DNA of 43,613 nucleotides from Paenibacillus alkaliterrae (GCF_021532375.1 NZ_JAKGAP010000060.1:1-43613); one strand, 5' to 3'. Positions 25,900 through 34,787 are shown, numbered from the stretch's first letter. Notes: generated by a model not told the origin, from the letters alone. Numbers and translations are program-made.

Positions 25900-26913
25900 A
25901 TGGAAATCAACAAATGGTTTGCTGCAATCGATACGCATTCCGGCGGCGAGCCGCTCCGAGTCATAACCGCCGGTTTGCCGCAAATGGAAGGAGCTACACA
26001 GCAAGCTAGAGCGGCTTATTTCATCCGGAACTTCGATTCGGTTCGCCGGGTGCTGATGGCAGAGCCTCGCGGGCACCACGGCATGACCGGTGCGATTGTT
26101 ACACCGCCCGCGAGTGAAGACGCCCATTTCGGCTTGTTGTTCATGAATAATGAAGGGCTTGCCCCTGTAAGTGGACACGGCGTTATCGCCGCCGTCACCG
26201 CATGGATCGAAACCGGGCAGCTGCTGCCTGACGAAGCTGCTCAAGGTATTCGCATCGACTGTCCGGCAGGACGCATTACGGCTTACGCCGATTGCGAAGG
26301 ATCGGAAGTGAAGTCGGTTTCGTTCGACAACGTGCCGAGCTTCGTCTACGAGCTGGATGTCCCGATTTCGCTGCAAGGCCTTGAGTTTACGGTGGATGTC
26401 GCTTTCAGCGGCGCGTTTTATGCCATCGTCGACGCAAAGGCGCTGGGTGGCATCAAGCTAACGGAAAGCGCGCTGCCGGATTTGCAGGCATGGGGCGGTG
26501 AGATTCGTCGGGCTGTCGAATCGCAGCTCACCGTTGTTCACCCTAAGCTGGCCGATATAACGGGTATTCATGGTGTCGTTATTTGCGATGCGGACGACGT
26601 GCATCAGCATGGTTCCGACTATCGCAATGTGACGGTATTTGCCGGCGAACAGTTTGACCGGTCGCCGGGCGGAGCGGGCGCATGCGCGCATATGGCGGTG
26701 CTGATGCGGCGCGGCGAGCTTCTGCTCGGCAAAGAAGTTGTGTACGAAGGGATTGCCGGTTCGCAAGCGATTGGCAGAACGATGGAAGAATTGACGTATG
26801 GCAGCTATAAAGCGATCCTTCCCCGGTTGACCGGAGATGCCTATATTCTGGGGCTGATGAATTTTGTGGTCGACCCGAGCGATCCGCTGTCCGATGGTTT
26901 TGTTTTGCGCTAG
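25900..26913 (+). CDS. Proline racemase family paralogue with Ser/Gly in place of the catalytic cysteines
   Basis: 337 aa from ATG 25900 (GGGAGGT upstream); an in-frame TTG at 25885 overlaps that ribosome binding site and is unlikely. The fold is clearly the same as the preceding epimerase: IDTHSGGEPLRV, MAEPRGHHGM, SGHGVIA and DRSPGGAGA. The first catalytic position is S91 and the second is G257. Cys/Cys (epimerase), Cys/Thr (trans-3-Hyp dehydratase) and Ser/Cys combinations are known in the family; Ser/Gly would leave no thiol for proton exchange on either face. It may be a one-base dehydratase-like enzyme, act on another cyclic amino acid, or be a non-catalytic partner. It sits between the epimerase and the deaminase, so a hydroxyproline-related role is likely. 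Confidence 0.8.
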   Translation: MEINKWFAAIDTHSGGEPLRVITAGLPQMEGATQQARAAYFIRNFDSVRRVLMAEPRGHHGMTGAIVTPPASEDAHFGLLFMNNEGLAPVSGHGVIAAVTAWIETGQLLPDEAAQGIRIDCPAGRITAYADCEGSEVKSVSFDNVPSFVYELDVPISLQGLEFTVDVAFSGAFYAIVDAKALGGIKLTESALPDLQAWGGEIRRAVESQLTVVHPKLADITGIHGVVICDADDVHQHGSDYRNVTVFAGEQFDRSPGGAGACAHMAVLMRRGELLLGKEVVYEGIAGSQAIGRTMEELTYGSYKAILPRLTGDAYILGLMNFVVDPSDPLSDGFVLR

Positions 26914-26968
26914 TATTCATGACTTACATTCATTATTTACACTAACATTTTGAGAGGGGAAATTTTCA

Positions 26969-27844
26969 ATGGCACGTTTTGAAGGCGTTTATGTGGCAAT
27001 CGTTACACCTTTTACATCATCTTATGAGGTAGATTACAAACGTTTGACGGAGCTTTGCGATTGGCTGATCAATCAAGGCGTTAACGGTCTCGTACCGACC
27101 GGCTCCCTTGGAGAATATGCGACCATGTCGAACGAAGAGCGCGCGAAAGTGGTTGAAACGGTTATCGCAGCAGCTGCAGGCCGCGTGCCGGTTGTTGTCG
27201 GTTCCGCATCGCCTTCGACGGAGCAAGCGGTCGCTTGGGTTCGCCACGCGAAAGAATCTGGCGCTGCAGGCGTTATGGCGCTTCCGCCAATCAACTACAA
27301 GCCGCTTGAGCATGAAGTCATCGCGCATTATGAAGCGCTGAACACGGTCGGACTGCCGATCATCGCTTACAACAATCCGCACGACTACAAAGTCGATTTG
27401 ACGCCGGACTTGCTTGCCAAGCTGTCGAAGCTCGAAAACGTTGTTGCCGTGAAAGAATTTTCTGGCGATATCCGCCGCGTACACGAAATTTTAGCCAAAA
27501 CGGATCTTGAAGTGATGATCGGCGTTGATGATTTGGCGATGGAAGGACCGCTGTTCGGCGCAACGGGCTGGATCTCCGGCGTACCGAACGCATTGCCTAA
27601 GGAAGGCGTCGAGTTGTTCAACCTGGCAAGACAAGGCAAGGTCAAAGAAGCTTCCGAGCTGTACCGTCATCTGCTGCCGTTGTTTCACTTCGACGCAAGC
27701 CCGCAGCTTGTTCAATCGATCAAGTATATGATGGAGCTTGCCGATTTCCCGGTTGGCCCTACGCGTCCGCCAAGATTGCCGCTGCCTGAAGCCGATTACC
27801 AAGCGATCAAAAAAGCTTTCGAGTATGCTGTCGATCGCAAATAA
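26969..27844 (+). CDS. DapA-family lyase, probable pyrroline-4-hydroxy-2-carboxylate deaminase
   Basis: 291 aa, a single (beta/alpha)8 barrel of the dihydrodipicolinate synthase/N-acetylneuraminate lyase family. The Schiff-base lysine is K162 in VAVKEFSGD, and the catalytic tyrosine is Y134 in IIAYNNP. The phosphate/carboxylate-loop region reads PTGSLGEYATMS. True DapA is part of lysine synthesis, but this copy sits between hydroxyproline epimerase genes and a semialdehyde dehydrogenase, the position of the deaminase that turns pyrroline-4-hydroxy-2-carboxylate into 2-oxoglutarate semialdehyde plus ammonia. GAGAGGGGA precedes the ATG. Confidence 0.85.
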   Translation: MARFEGVYVAIVTPFTSSYEVDYKRLTELCDWLINQGVNGLVPTGSLGEYATMSNEERAKVVETVIAAAAGRVPVVVGSASPSTEQAVAWVRHAKESGAAGVMALPPINYKPLEHEVIAHYEALNTVGLPIIAYNNPHDYKVDLTPDLLAKLSKLENVVAVKEFSGDIRRVHEILAKTDLEVMIGVDDLAMEGPLFGATGWISGVPNALPKEGVELFNLARQGKVKEASELYRHLLPLFHFDASPQLVQSIKYMMELADFPVGPTRPPRLPLPEADYQAIKKAFEYAVDRK

Positions 27845-27887
27845 GTCAAAATGAACGATATCGGCAACATACGGGGAGGTACGTGAT

Positions 27888-29327
27888 ATGGTGAACAGTC
27901 AAAACTGGATCGGAGGAGAATGGATTACTCCGAATGCAGGTGAAATTGTAATCAAAAACCCTTCGAACGTGCAGGATGACGTCGGCGTGCTGCATTTGTC
28001 CGACGCATCCCACGTCATCCAGGCGGATCAGGCGGCGCGCATTGCGTTCGCCTCCTGGTCCCGCTTGACCGGAGCGGCAAGAGCGGAATATTTGTATAAA
28101 ATGGCTGCGGCTTTGGAAGCACGCCTCGTTGAGGTTGCTACGTTGGCGAGCATGGAAATGGGCAAACCGATTATGGAAATGCGCGGCGAAGTGATGCGCG
28201 GCGTGAACTTGCTCCGTTATTACGCAGCCGAAGGCGTCCGTGCCAACGGCAGCGTCATCCCATCCAACGAAGCAAACGTCCTGCAATACACGAAAAGAGT
28301 GCCGCTAGGCGTCGTCGGAATCATCACGCCGTGGAATTTCCCGGTGGCCATCCCGATCTGGAAAATCGCGCCGGCGCTTATTTGCGGCAACACCGTCATT
28401 TGGAAGCCTGCGGAGTTCGCTTCGCTGACGGCGAGCAGGCTGGTTGAAATTTTCGCTTCCGCCGATTTGCCTGCCGGCGTACTGAACCTTGTCATCGGCA
28501 AAGGCAGCCAAATCGGCGACGTCCTGCTGGAGCAAATTCTGTTAAACGCTGTCAGCTTTACCGGCTCTACGTCAACCGGAACGCGCATCGCGGAAATTTG
28601 CGCACGCCGCAACATCAAATACCAAACCGAGATGGGCGGCAAAAATGCGGCTATCGTGCTGAACGACGCCAATCTTGATAAAACGATACCGATGATCATC
28701 AGCGGCGCGTTCCGTTCCGCCGGTCAGAAATGTACGGCAACAAGCAGGATTATTGTTGAAAACGGCATTTACGAGCCCTTCGTCGACGCGCTGAAAAAAG
28801 CCGTTTCGGCGATCAAGCTTGCACCGTCGCTTGACCCTGCGGCTTATCTAGGGCCGGTTGCGTCGGCCAGCCAGCATAAAACCGTTATGTCCTACGTGAC
28901 GATGGCTCGCGAGCAAGCGGAAATTGTCGTCGAAGGGCCGTCTCCTGCGGAAGCGAAACAAGGGCACTACATTCGTCCGCTCGTCGCAGCGGGCGTAGAT
29001 ACGGATCATCCGCTCATCCAAGAAGAAATTTTCGGACCGGTCGCCGCGTTGCTGAAGGCAAGCGATTTTGAAGAAACGATCGCCTTGTGCAATCGGACTA
29101 TATTCGGCTTAAGCGCCTCTCTGTTTACGCAAAATCTCGTTCATGCGCTTCGTTTTCTCGATGAGGCGCAAGCGGGCATGGTTCGCGTCAATCAGGAAAC
29201 GGCCGGCGTCGAATATCAGGCACCGTTCGGCGGAATGAAGCTGTCCAGCTCGCATACGCGCGAGCAAGGACAAGCGGCATTGGACTTTTATACCGAAATT
29301 AAAACTTGCGCAGTTAGCTACGCTTAA
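27888..29327 (+). CDS. Aldehyde dehydrogenase, probable 2-oxoglutarate semialdehyde dehydrogenase
   Basis: 479 aa. The nucleophile is C282 in SAGQKCTATSR, and the general-base glutamate is E248 in TEMGGKNAAIV. The NAD-binding stretch (TPWNFPVAIPIWKIAPAL; FTGSTSTG) and the C-terminal APFGGMKLSSS are all intact. In hydroxyproline and pentose catabolism this enzyme class oxidises 2-oxoglutarate semialdehyde to 2-oxoglutarate, the last step of the pathway. The position straight after the DapA-family deaminase supports that assignment; succinate semialdehyde or related aldehydes are alternatives on family grounds alone. GGGGAGG precedes the start. Confidence 0.88.
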   Translation: MVNSQNWIGGEWITPNAGEIVIKNPSNVQDDVGVLHLSDASHVIQADQAARIAFASWSRLTGAARAEYLYKMAAALEARLVEVATLASMEMGKPIMEMRGEVMRGVNLLRYYAAEGVRANGSVIPSNEANVLQYTKRVPLGVVGIITPWNFPVAIPIWKIAPALICGNTVIWKPAEFASLTASRLVEIFASADLPAGVLNLVIGKGSQIGDVLLEQILLNAVSFTGSTSTGTRIAEICARRNIKYQTEMGGKNAAIVLNDANLDKTIPMIISGAFRSAGQKCTATSRIIVENGIYEPFVDALKKAVSAIKLAPSLDPAAYLGPVASASQHKTVMSYVTMAREQAEIVVEGPSPAEAKQGHYIRPLVAAGVDTDHPLIQEEIFGPVAALLKASDFEETIALCNRTIFGLSASLFTQNLVHALRFLDEAQAGMVRVNQETAGVEYQAPFGGMKLSSSHTREQGQAALDFYTEIKTCAVSYA

Positions 29328-29340
29328 GAAGGGCGAGCCT

Positions 29341-29613
29341 ATGAAACCGTCATCCTTGATCATTTGCCGTTGCGAAGAAGTGACGATTGAACAATTGGAA
29401 CAGGCCTATCAGACGGGAAGCTGCACTTCGCGTCAATTAAAAATGAAAACGCGGGCGTCGATGGGGGCTTGCCAAGGACGAGTATGCAGGCAGCTGTTGG
29501 AGGCATGGGTTCACGACAAAAAACCAGATTCGCCGCGCGACGCGGAATTGTTATCGTACCGTCCTCCAATCCGGCCGGTTACCTTCGGCCAGTTAGCAAA
29601 GGATGAATCGTAA
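29341..29613 (+). CDS. BFD-like [2Fe-2S] protein, probable dehydrogenase subunit
   Basis: 90 aa. Four cysteines in the BFD-like pattern, ICRCEEV near the N-terminus and ACQGRVCRQ near residues 44-52, would bind a [2Fe-2S] cluster. A C-terminal tail reads SYRPPIRPVTFGQLA; such tails are usual where this domain ends the alpha subunit of HcnB/OoxA/LhpE-type dehydrogenases. Here the domain is a separate protein, and the 410-aa alpha subunit two genes later appears to lack it. It follows the aldehyde dehydrogenase after 13 bases and directly abuts the next gene. Confidence 0.82.
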   Translation: MKPSSLIICRCEEVTIEQLEQAYQTGSCTSRQLKMKTRASMGACQGRVCRQLLEAWVHDKKPDSPRDAELLSYRPPIRPVTFGQLAKDES

Positions 29614-29943
29614 ATGGAACGGATACAAGACCATCCCATATTGGGCAGAAAAACGCTGAGGGAGCCCATTTCCTTCATATTCAACGGGAAGCCGATGGCC
29701 GGCTATCGCGGAGAGCCGATTGCTGCGGCTTTGTTAGCGGCAGGCGTTCGGACATTGCGGAAGCACGAGGAATCGGGCAACTCGCGCGGGTTGTACTGCG
29801 CCATCGGACATTGCATGGAGTGCCGTCTAAGCGTGAAAGGAAAGGGCATCGTGCGCTCCTGCCTCACGCCGCTTGAAGACGGTATGAAAGTATTCGAGGG
29901 ACAGCAACTGCCAAACGAAATTACCGGGAGGCTACTTCCATGA
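29614..29943 (+). CDS. Ferredoxin-like [2Fe-2S] subunit (HcnA/gamma type)
   Basis: 109 aa. The pattern YCAIGHCMECRL plus a later RSCLTP gives the cysteine ligands of a plant-type (Fer2_4) [2Fe-2S] domain, preceded by ISFIFNGKPMAGYRGEPIAAALLAAG, typical of HcnA and of the gamma subunit of D-hydroxyproline dehydrogenase. It would pass electrons between the FAD subunits. The ATG immediately follows the previous stop, and its own stop overlaps the next start (ATGA), so the three genes are tightly coupled. Confidence 0.85.
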   Translation: MERIQDHPILGRKTLREPISFIFNGKPMAGYRGEPIAAALLAAGVRTLRKHEESGNSRGLYCAIGHCMECRLSVKGKGIVRSCLTPLEDGMKVFEGQQLPNEITGRLLP

Positions 29944-31172
29944 AGTCAAAACGGCAGCAATCGGATTTGATTATTGTGGGTGCCGGCCCGGCAGGCTTGG
30001 CGGCGGCAGCCGCTGCCGCCGAAAATGGCTTGAGCGTGACCATCATCGATGAATTTCCGGAGCCAGGCGGCCGTATGCTAGGACAATTCCACGAGGAGCG
30101 CGGGCATTGGTGGGTCGGCAAGCGGATCGCCGATGAACTGATTGAGAAAAACCGGGCGCAAGGCGTATTGATCCGCTGCGGCGTATCGGTTTACGGCATG
30201 CTGAAGGTCGATGACATGTGGGAGGTGTCCACCTCGCATGGCACGATGTTGGCGCCGCGTGTGCTGCTCGCAACCGGCGCGGCGGAAATCCCAATGCCTG
30301 CAAACGGCTGGACCCTGCCCGGAGTCATGTCGATCGGAGCTGCACAGGTGATGACGAACGTCCATTATGTCAAACCGGGCAAACGCGGGATCATTGTCGG
30401 TGTGAATGTACTGGCGATGGCGATCGCCCGCGAGCTGTCGGTCAGCGGTGTGTCGCTCGCCAGCATTGTGCTGCCGCCGAGCGGACCGTTCGCCGGCAAA
30501 GCGGCTCTGCCAAAAGAGAATTTGCAGCTGCTGATGAGCTTGTCGCATCTCGCTCCATCGCCAATCCTTCGCTTCGGTGGCAAAATCGCCAATGCGCTCG
30601 GTTTGGCGGGCATCGTGTCCAGCTTGTTTCCGCGCAGCGGCATTAAATTGTGGGACATTCCGCTGAAGCTGCGTACGAAAGTAGTATCAATAAACGGCAC
30701 CGACCGCGTCGAGTCGGTAACGCTCGCCGACGTTAACGGGCAAGGCGAGATCATTGCCGGCAGCGAACGGGAAGAAGCCGTCGACTTCGTTGCCTTGGCG
30801 GGAGGATTATATCCTTTGGCGGAGCTGGCATCGATTGCCGGCTGTCCATTCATTTATACGCCGGAGCTCGGCGGCCATTTGCCGTTGCATAGTGAGCGGA
30901 TGAAAACGCCGGTCGAAGGACTTTATGTGGCTGGCAATATTACCGGCGTGGAAAGCGCGCTCGTTGCGATGGCGCAAGGCCAGCTGGCAGCAACGTCGAT
31001 TTGCAGCGATGCGGGTATTTTCGGCCATAATGGCGAGAGCAAAGTGGCCGCTGCTATCGAGGAAGTGCACCGCGTTCGTGCCTCGGCTTTGATTCAGTTC
31101 CACCCGGGCATTCCGGAAGCGCGGCGAAAAATATACCGGATGTGGCAAGAAACCTTTGGAGCTGGAGTGTGA
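29940..31172 (+). CDS. FAD/NAD(P)-binding oxidoreductase, probable D-hydroxyproline dehydrogenase alpha subunit
   Basis: 410 aa. The first nucleotide-binding motif is GAGPAGLAAAAAAAENG (about residues 13-29), followed by FPEPGGRMLGQ. ATGAAEIPMPANGWTLPGVM is the second FAD contact, and GLYVAGNITGVESALVAMAQG is the C-terminal FAD motif. This matches HcnB/OoxA/LhpE alpha subunits, which are usually about 460-500 aa because they end in a BFD-like cluster domain. That domain is separate here (29341-29613). With the beta subunit at 23668 and the gamma subunit just upstream, a complete dehydrogenase can be built. Confidence 0.85.
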   Translation: MKSKRQQSDLIIVGAGPAGLAAAAAAAENGLSVTIIDEFPEPGGRMLGQFHEERGHWWVGKRIADELIEKNRAQGVLIRCGVSVYGMLKVDDMWEVSTSHGTMLAPRVLLATGAAEIPMPANGWTLPGVMSIGAAQVMTNVHYVKPGKRGIIVGVNVLAMAIARELSVSGVSLASIVLPPSGPFAGKAALPKENLQLLMSLSHLAPSPILRFGGKIANALGLAGIVSSLFPRSGIKLWDIPLKLRTKVVSINGTDRVESVTLADVNGQGEIIAGSEREEAVDFVALAGGLYPLAELASIAGCPFIYTPELGGHLPLHSERMKTPVEGLYVAGNITGVESALVAMAQGQLAATSICSDAGIFGHNGESKVAAAIEEVHRVRASALIQFHPGIPEARRKIYRMWQETFGAGV

Positions 31173-31179
31173 TGATGAA

Positions 31180-32670
31180 ATGGCAGTTCAAGCAGGCAGC
31201 AACACTAACATCATTATGCGCCTGGAAACGGATAAGCAAAAAATGACGTTCGGGCAAATCGTTACGGCGATTGGCGACTCTGGCGGCGATATCGTCGCCG
31301 TCGACGTAAGCCGCGCCGGCAAACAAAAGACAATTTACGATATTACGCTGACAATCGATCCGGCGTTTTCCGACCGGATTGTTGCACGTCTCGATGATCT
31401 GGAAGGCATCAAAGTTATCAACGTTTCGGATCAGACAATGCTGCTGCACCTTGGCGGCAAAATCGAAGTAACCCCCAAATTGCGGATCAAAAACCGCGAC
31501 GACCTGTCGCGCGTCTATACGCCGGGAGTAGCAAGGGTCAGCATGGCGATTCATGACGATCCATCTCGCGCGTATTCGTTGACGATCAAAAGAAATACGG
31601 TTGCCGTCGTCTCCGACGGCACTGCTGTTCTTGGACTAGGTAATATTGGGCCGCTTGCGGCAATGCCGGTCATGGAAGGCAAAGCGATGCTGTTCAAACA
31701 GCTGGCCGATGTCGATGCGTTTCCGATATGCCTTGACACGCAGGATACAGAAGAAATTATTGAAACAATCAAACGGATCGCACCCGCTTTCGGCGGTATC
31801 AATCTGGAGGATATATCCTCGCCGCGCTGCTTTGAAATCGAACGCAGGTTGATTGAGGAACTCGATATTCCAGTGTTTCATGACGATCAACACGGAACGG
31901 CCGTTGTTCTGCTGGCTGGTTTATACAATGCGGTCAAGCTTGTGGGCAAGCGGCTCGAACATTGCAAGGTGGTGTTGTGCGGCGTCGGGGCAGCGGGAAA
32001 TGCCTGCACGAAAATTTTGCTGTCCGCGGGCGTAACCGACATAATTGGCGTCGACCGCTGCGGCGCGTTGGTGCGGGGGCAATCGTACGATAACGAAGCA
32101 TGGTCATGGTATGCGGAACATACGAATCCGAATATGGAGACGGGAACGTTATCCGATGTCATTCATGGCGCGGACATTTTTATCGGCGTATCCGGTCCGG
32201 GCATATTGAAAGTAGACGATGTAAAGAAGATGGCTCCTGATCCGATCGTATTTGCAATGGCCAACCCGAATCCGGAAATTCTTCCGGAAGAAGTGGAAGG
32301 CATCGTGCGTGTTATGGCGACCGGCCGATCGGATTATCCGAACCAGATTAACAACGTGTTATGCTTTCCCGGCTTGTTCCGGGGCGTGTTCGATTGCCGA
32401 GCGTCGCGCGTGACCGAGTCGATGAAGCTGGCGGCGGCGAAAGCGATCGCTTCGGTCGTCAACGATCATGAGCTGAATGAGAACTTTATTATCCCAAGCA
32501 TATTTAATCAGCACGTCGTCGAAAAGGTGCGGGAAGCCGTGATCGAAGCAGCTTACGAGTCAAAGGTAGCGCGACGTCGGGACATCCGCAACGTGGAACT
32601 TTTACAAGGGAAAGGATTTGAACAAAATGGAAAAGCTGAAGAACTTATCGTACAAGGCAGTACAAATTGA
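31180..32670 (+). CDS. NAD-type malic enzyme with N-terminal ACT-like domain
   Basis: 496 aa from ATG 31180. An ACT-like regulatory segment (about residues 12-85) precedes the malic domain: YTPGVARVSMAI, RNTVAVVSDGTAVLGLGNIG, INLEDISSPRCFEIE and FHDDQHGTAVV with the metal-binding acidic residues. The NAD domain starts at VVLCGVGAAGNACTKIL. It decarboxylates malate to pyruvate, which would let carbon entering as 2-oxoglutarate leave the TCA cycle. The start is uncertain: a longer open frame begins at TTG 31156, inside the previous gene. The last 44 bases overlap the GH127 gene, and the tail after RDIRNVELLQG looks atypical. Confidence 0.88.
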   Translation: MAVQAGSNTNIIMRLETDKQKMTFGQIVTAIGDSGGDIVAVDVSRAGKQKTIYDITLTIDPAFSDRIVARLDDLEGIKVINVSDQTMLLHLGGKIEVTPKLRIKNRDDLSRVYTPGVARVSMAIHDDPSRAYSLTIKRNTVAVVSDGTAVLGLGNIGPLAAMPVMEGKAMLFKQLADVDAFPICLDTQDTEEIIETIKRIAPAFGGINLEDISSPRCFEIERRLIEELDIPVFHDDQHGTAVVLLAGLYNAVKLVGKRLEHCKVVLCGVGAAGNACTKILLSAGVTDIIGVDRCGALVRGQSYDNEAWSWYAEHTNPNMETGTLSDVIHGADIFIGVSGPGILKVDDVKKMAPDPIVFAMANPNPEILPEEVEGIVRVMATGRSDYPNQINNVLCFPGLFRGVFDCRASRVTESMKLAAAKAIASVVNDHELNENFIIPSIFNQHVVEKVREAVIEAAYESKVARRRDIRNVELLQGKGFEQNGKAEELIVQGSTN

Positions 32671-34591
32671 CGATCCTTTCTGGACTAAATATATGCATTT
32701 GGTGCGGGATGAGGTAATCCCTTATCAATGGGATGCGTTGAATGACCGTATCGAAGAAGCTGCCCCGAGCCATGCGATCCAAAATTTCCGCATCGCTGCT
32801 GGCGAAGCAGAGGGAGACTTTTACGGGTATATTTTTCAGGACAGCGATGTAGCCAAATGGCTGGAAGCCGTCGCATACAGCTTGGCGTCGTTTCCCAATT
32901 TGGAGCTGGAGAAGCTGGCCGACTTAACGATCGACTTGTTGGGCAGAGCACAACAGTCTGATGGCTACCTGAATACGCATTTTACGATCAAATATCTGGA
33001 TCAACGTTGGCTCAACGAACGTGACAATCACGAAACGTATTGCGCCGGCCATTTGATCGAAGCGGCGGTCGCCTATTACGAAACGACGGGCAAAATCAAA
33101 CTGCTCGACATCGCGTGCAAGCTCGCTGATCATATCGATTCCATATACGGCGAAGGGGAAGGCAAGCTTCTCGGTTATCCAGGCCATCAGGAAATCGAGC
33201 TTGCTTTGATGCGGCTGTATGAAGCAACAGGAGTCGAGCGTTACTTGAAGCTAAGCCACTTTTTTATTAACGAGCGCGGCCAGGAGCCGCATTATTTCAA
33301 GCTGGAAGCGGAAAAACGGGCGGAACGATTCGGTCGGGAATCGCTGCTCAAAGAAGGCTATTACAACTTATACAAAAATAATTATGAATACAATCAATCG
33401 CATTTGCCCGTGCGCGAGCAGTTGCATGCGACAGGCCACGCCGTTCGCGCCGTTTACATGTATGCCGGTATGGTGGACGTGGCGGCGGCAACGCAGGATC
33501 AATCGTTAATCGACGCCTGCAAGCGACTTTGGGACAACGTCACGCAAAGACAAATGTACATTACGGGGGGCATCGGATCGAACCACGACGGCGAAGCGTT
33601 TTCTTTCGATTACGATTTGCCGAACGATACGGCGTATACGGAAACGTGCGCAGCGATAGGGCTTGTATTTTGGGCGCATCGGATGCTGCACCTTGATCCT
33701 GACGGCAAATATGCCGATGTCATCGAACGCGCGTTATATAACGGCACGATCAGCGGCATGTCATTGGATGGCAAAAGCTTCTTTTACGTCAATCCGCTGG
33801 AAGTATGGCCGGATGCGTGCAAGCGGCCAGATAAAATGCACGTGGAGCCTGTCCGGCAAAAATGGTTCGGCTGCGCTTGTTGCCCACCGAATATCGCCCG
33901 GCTTATTGCCTCGCTCGGACAGTACATTTATTCTCAAAGCGAGCAAACGGTATATGTTCATCAATTCATCAGCAGTGAAACGATGCTTGAAGTAGCCGGG
34001 CGTTCCGTCCGGTTATCGCAACAAACGAATTTCCCTTGGGATGAAACGATCGAGCTTTCCGTTAACCCGGATCAGCCGGGTGAATTTACGGTAGCCGTCC
34101 GCATTCCGGGCTGGTGCGAGAGCGCATCAATCCATGTGAACGGACAAGCGGTTTCAGTAGAAGCCGTTCTGCATAAAGGCTACGCTGCAATCAAACGTGA
34201 GTGGAAGGCCGGGGATGTCGTGCGGATCGTCCTGCCGATGCCGATCGAGCGCATTTATGCGAACCCGAATGTGCGTGTGAATGCGGGTAAGGTGGCGCTG
34301 CAGCGCGGTCCGGTCGTGTATTGTCTGGAGCAGGCCGACAATGGCACGATTTTGCCGGATATTTCGTTGCCGGAACATGCTGCACTCGACGCTCAATTCG
34401 AACCGGACTTTTTGGGCGGCGTTACCGTCATTACCGGCGAAGCGGTTCGCGGTGAGTTGTCCGGTTGGGACGAGACGTTGTATGCAGCCAAGAAACGAAG
34501 TGAGCGTTCCTTCACGATTAAAGCCATACCGTATTTCGCTTGGGCAAACCGCGGCGCGGGCGAAATGCAGGTTTGGATCAGGGAGCATTAG
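32627..34591 (+). CDS. GH127 beta-L-arabinofuranosidase (second copy)
   Basis: 654 aa from ATG 32627 (AAGGGAAAGGAT upstream; TTG 32618 also in frame). The active-site spacing matches HypBA1: E323 (acid/base), E339 and C341 in YTETCA, C418-C419 in GCACCPPNI, with the same 16- and 77-residue intervals. It clearly resembles the copy at 12339 but is diverged from it, including an insertion near residue 230-255. No signal peptide. Its place at the end of the hydroxyproline operon, overlapping the malic enzyme gene, is the strongest sequence link between arabinose removal and hydroxyproline use. A degraded relative of this malic enzyme-GH127 pair lies at 41.66-42.90 kb. Confidence 0.93.
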   Translation: MEKLKNLSYKAVQIDDPFWTKYMHLVRDEVIPYQWDALNDRIEEAAPSHAIQNFRIAAGEAEGDFYGYIFQDSDVAKWLEAVAYSLASFPNLELEKLADLTIDLLGRAQQSDGYLNTHFTIKYLDQRWLNERDNHETYCAGHLIEAAVAYYETTGKIKLLDIACKLADHIDSIYGEGEGKLLGYPGHQEIELALMRLYEATGVERYLKLSHFFINERGQEPHYFKLEAEKRAERFGRESLLKEGYYNLYKNNYEYNQSHLPVREQLHATGHAVRAVYMYAGMVDVAAATQDQSLIDACKRLWDNVTQRQMYITGGIGSNHDGEAFSFDYDLPNDTAYTETCAAIGLVFWAHRMLHLDPDGKYADVIERALYNGTISGMSLDGKSFFYVNPLEVWPDACKRPDKMHVEPVRQKWFGCACCPPNIARLIASLGQYIYSQSEQTVYVHQFISSETMLEVAGRSVRLSQQTNFPWDETIELSVNPDQPGEFTVAVRIPGWCESASIHVNGQAVSVEAVLHKGYAAIKREWKAGDVVRIVLPMPIERIYANPNVRVNAGKVALQRGPVVYCLEQADNGTILPDISLPEHAALDAQFEPDFLGGVTVITGEAVRGELSGWDETLYAAKKRSERSFTIKAIPYFAWANRGAGEMQVWIREH

Positions 34592-34636
34592 TACGGCAGT
34601 GTAACCGCTTCGGTTAAGTCGCATTTCATTATTCAG

Positions 34637-34658
34637 GGAAGCCGTTCAGACGGCTTCC
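34637..34658 (+). terminator. Terminator of the hydroxyproline operon
   Basis: GGAAGCCGT (34637-34645) pairs perfectly with ACGGCTTCC (34650-34658), with a TCAG loop. The tail TCGTTGTGTT is only moderately T-rich. Confidence 0.7.
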
Positions 34659-34715
34659 TCGTTGTGTTCCTAAATCGACAGTAAAAAATCGCCAAAAACA
34701 CGAGGAGAAGAACAA

Positions 34716-34787
34716 ATGAAATTGAGTTGTGGCTTGACCGCATTGAAGATTAACACTTGTAATGTAGAAAGGATTGCTGAAAGCTGA
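34716..34787 (+). CDS. Small ORF coupled to the second M24 peptidase
   Basis: 23 codons (MKLSCGLTALKINTCNVER...) preceded by the strong site GAGGAGAAG. Its TGA shares the A of the peptidase ATG (TGATG). This layout is typical of translational coupling or a leader peptide. No homologue is recognised. It could equally be the trimmed start of a lost gene. Confidence 0.35.
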   Translation: MKLSCGLTALKINTCNVERIAES

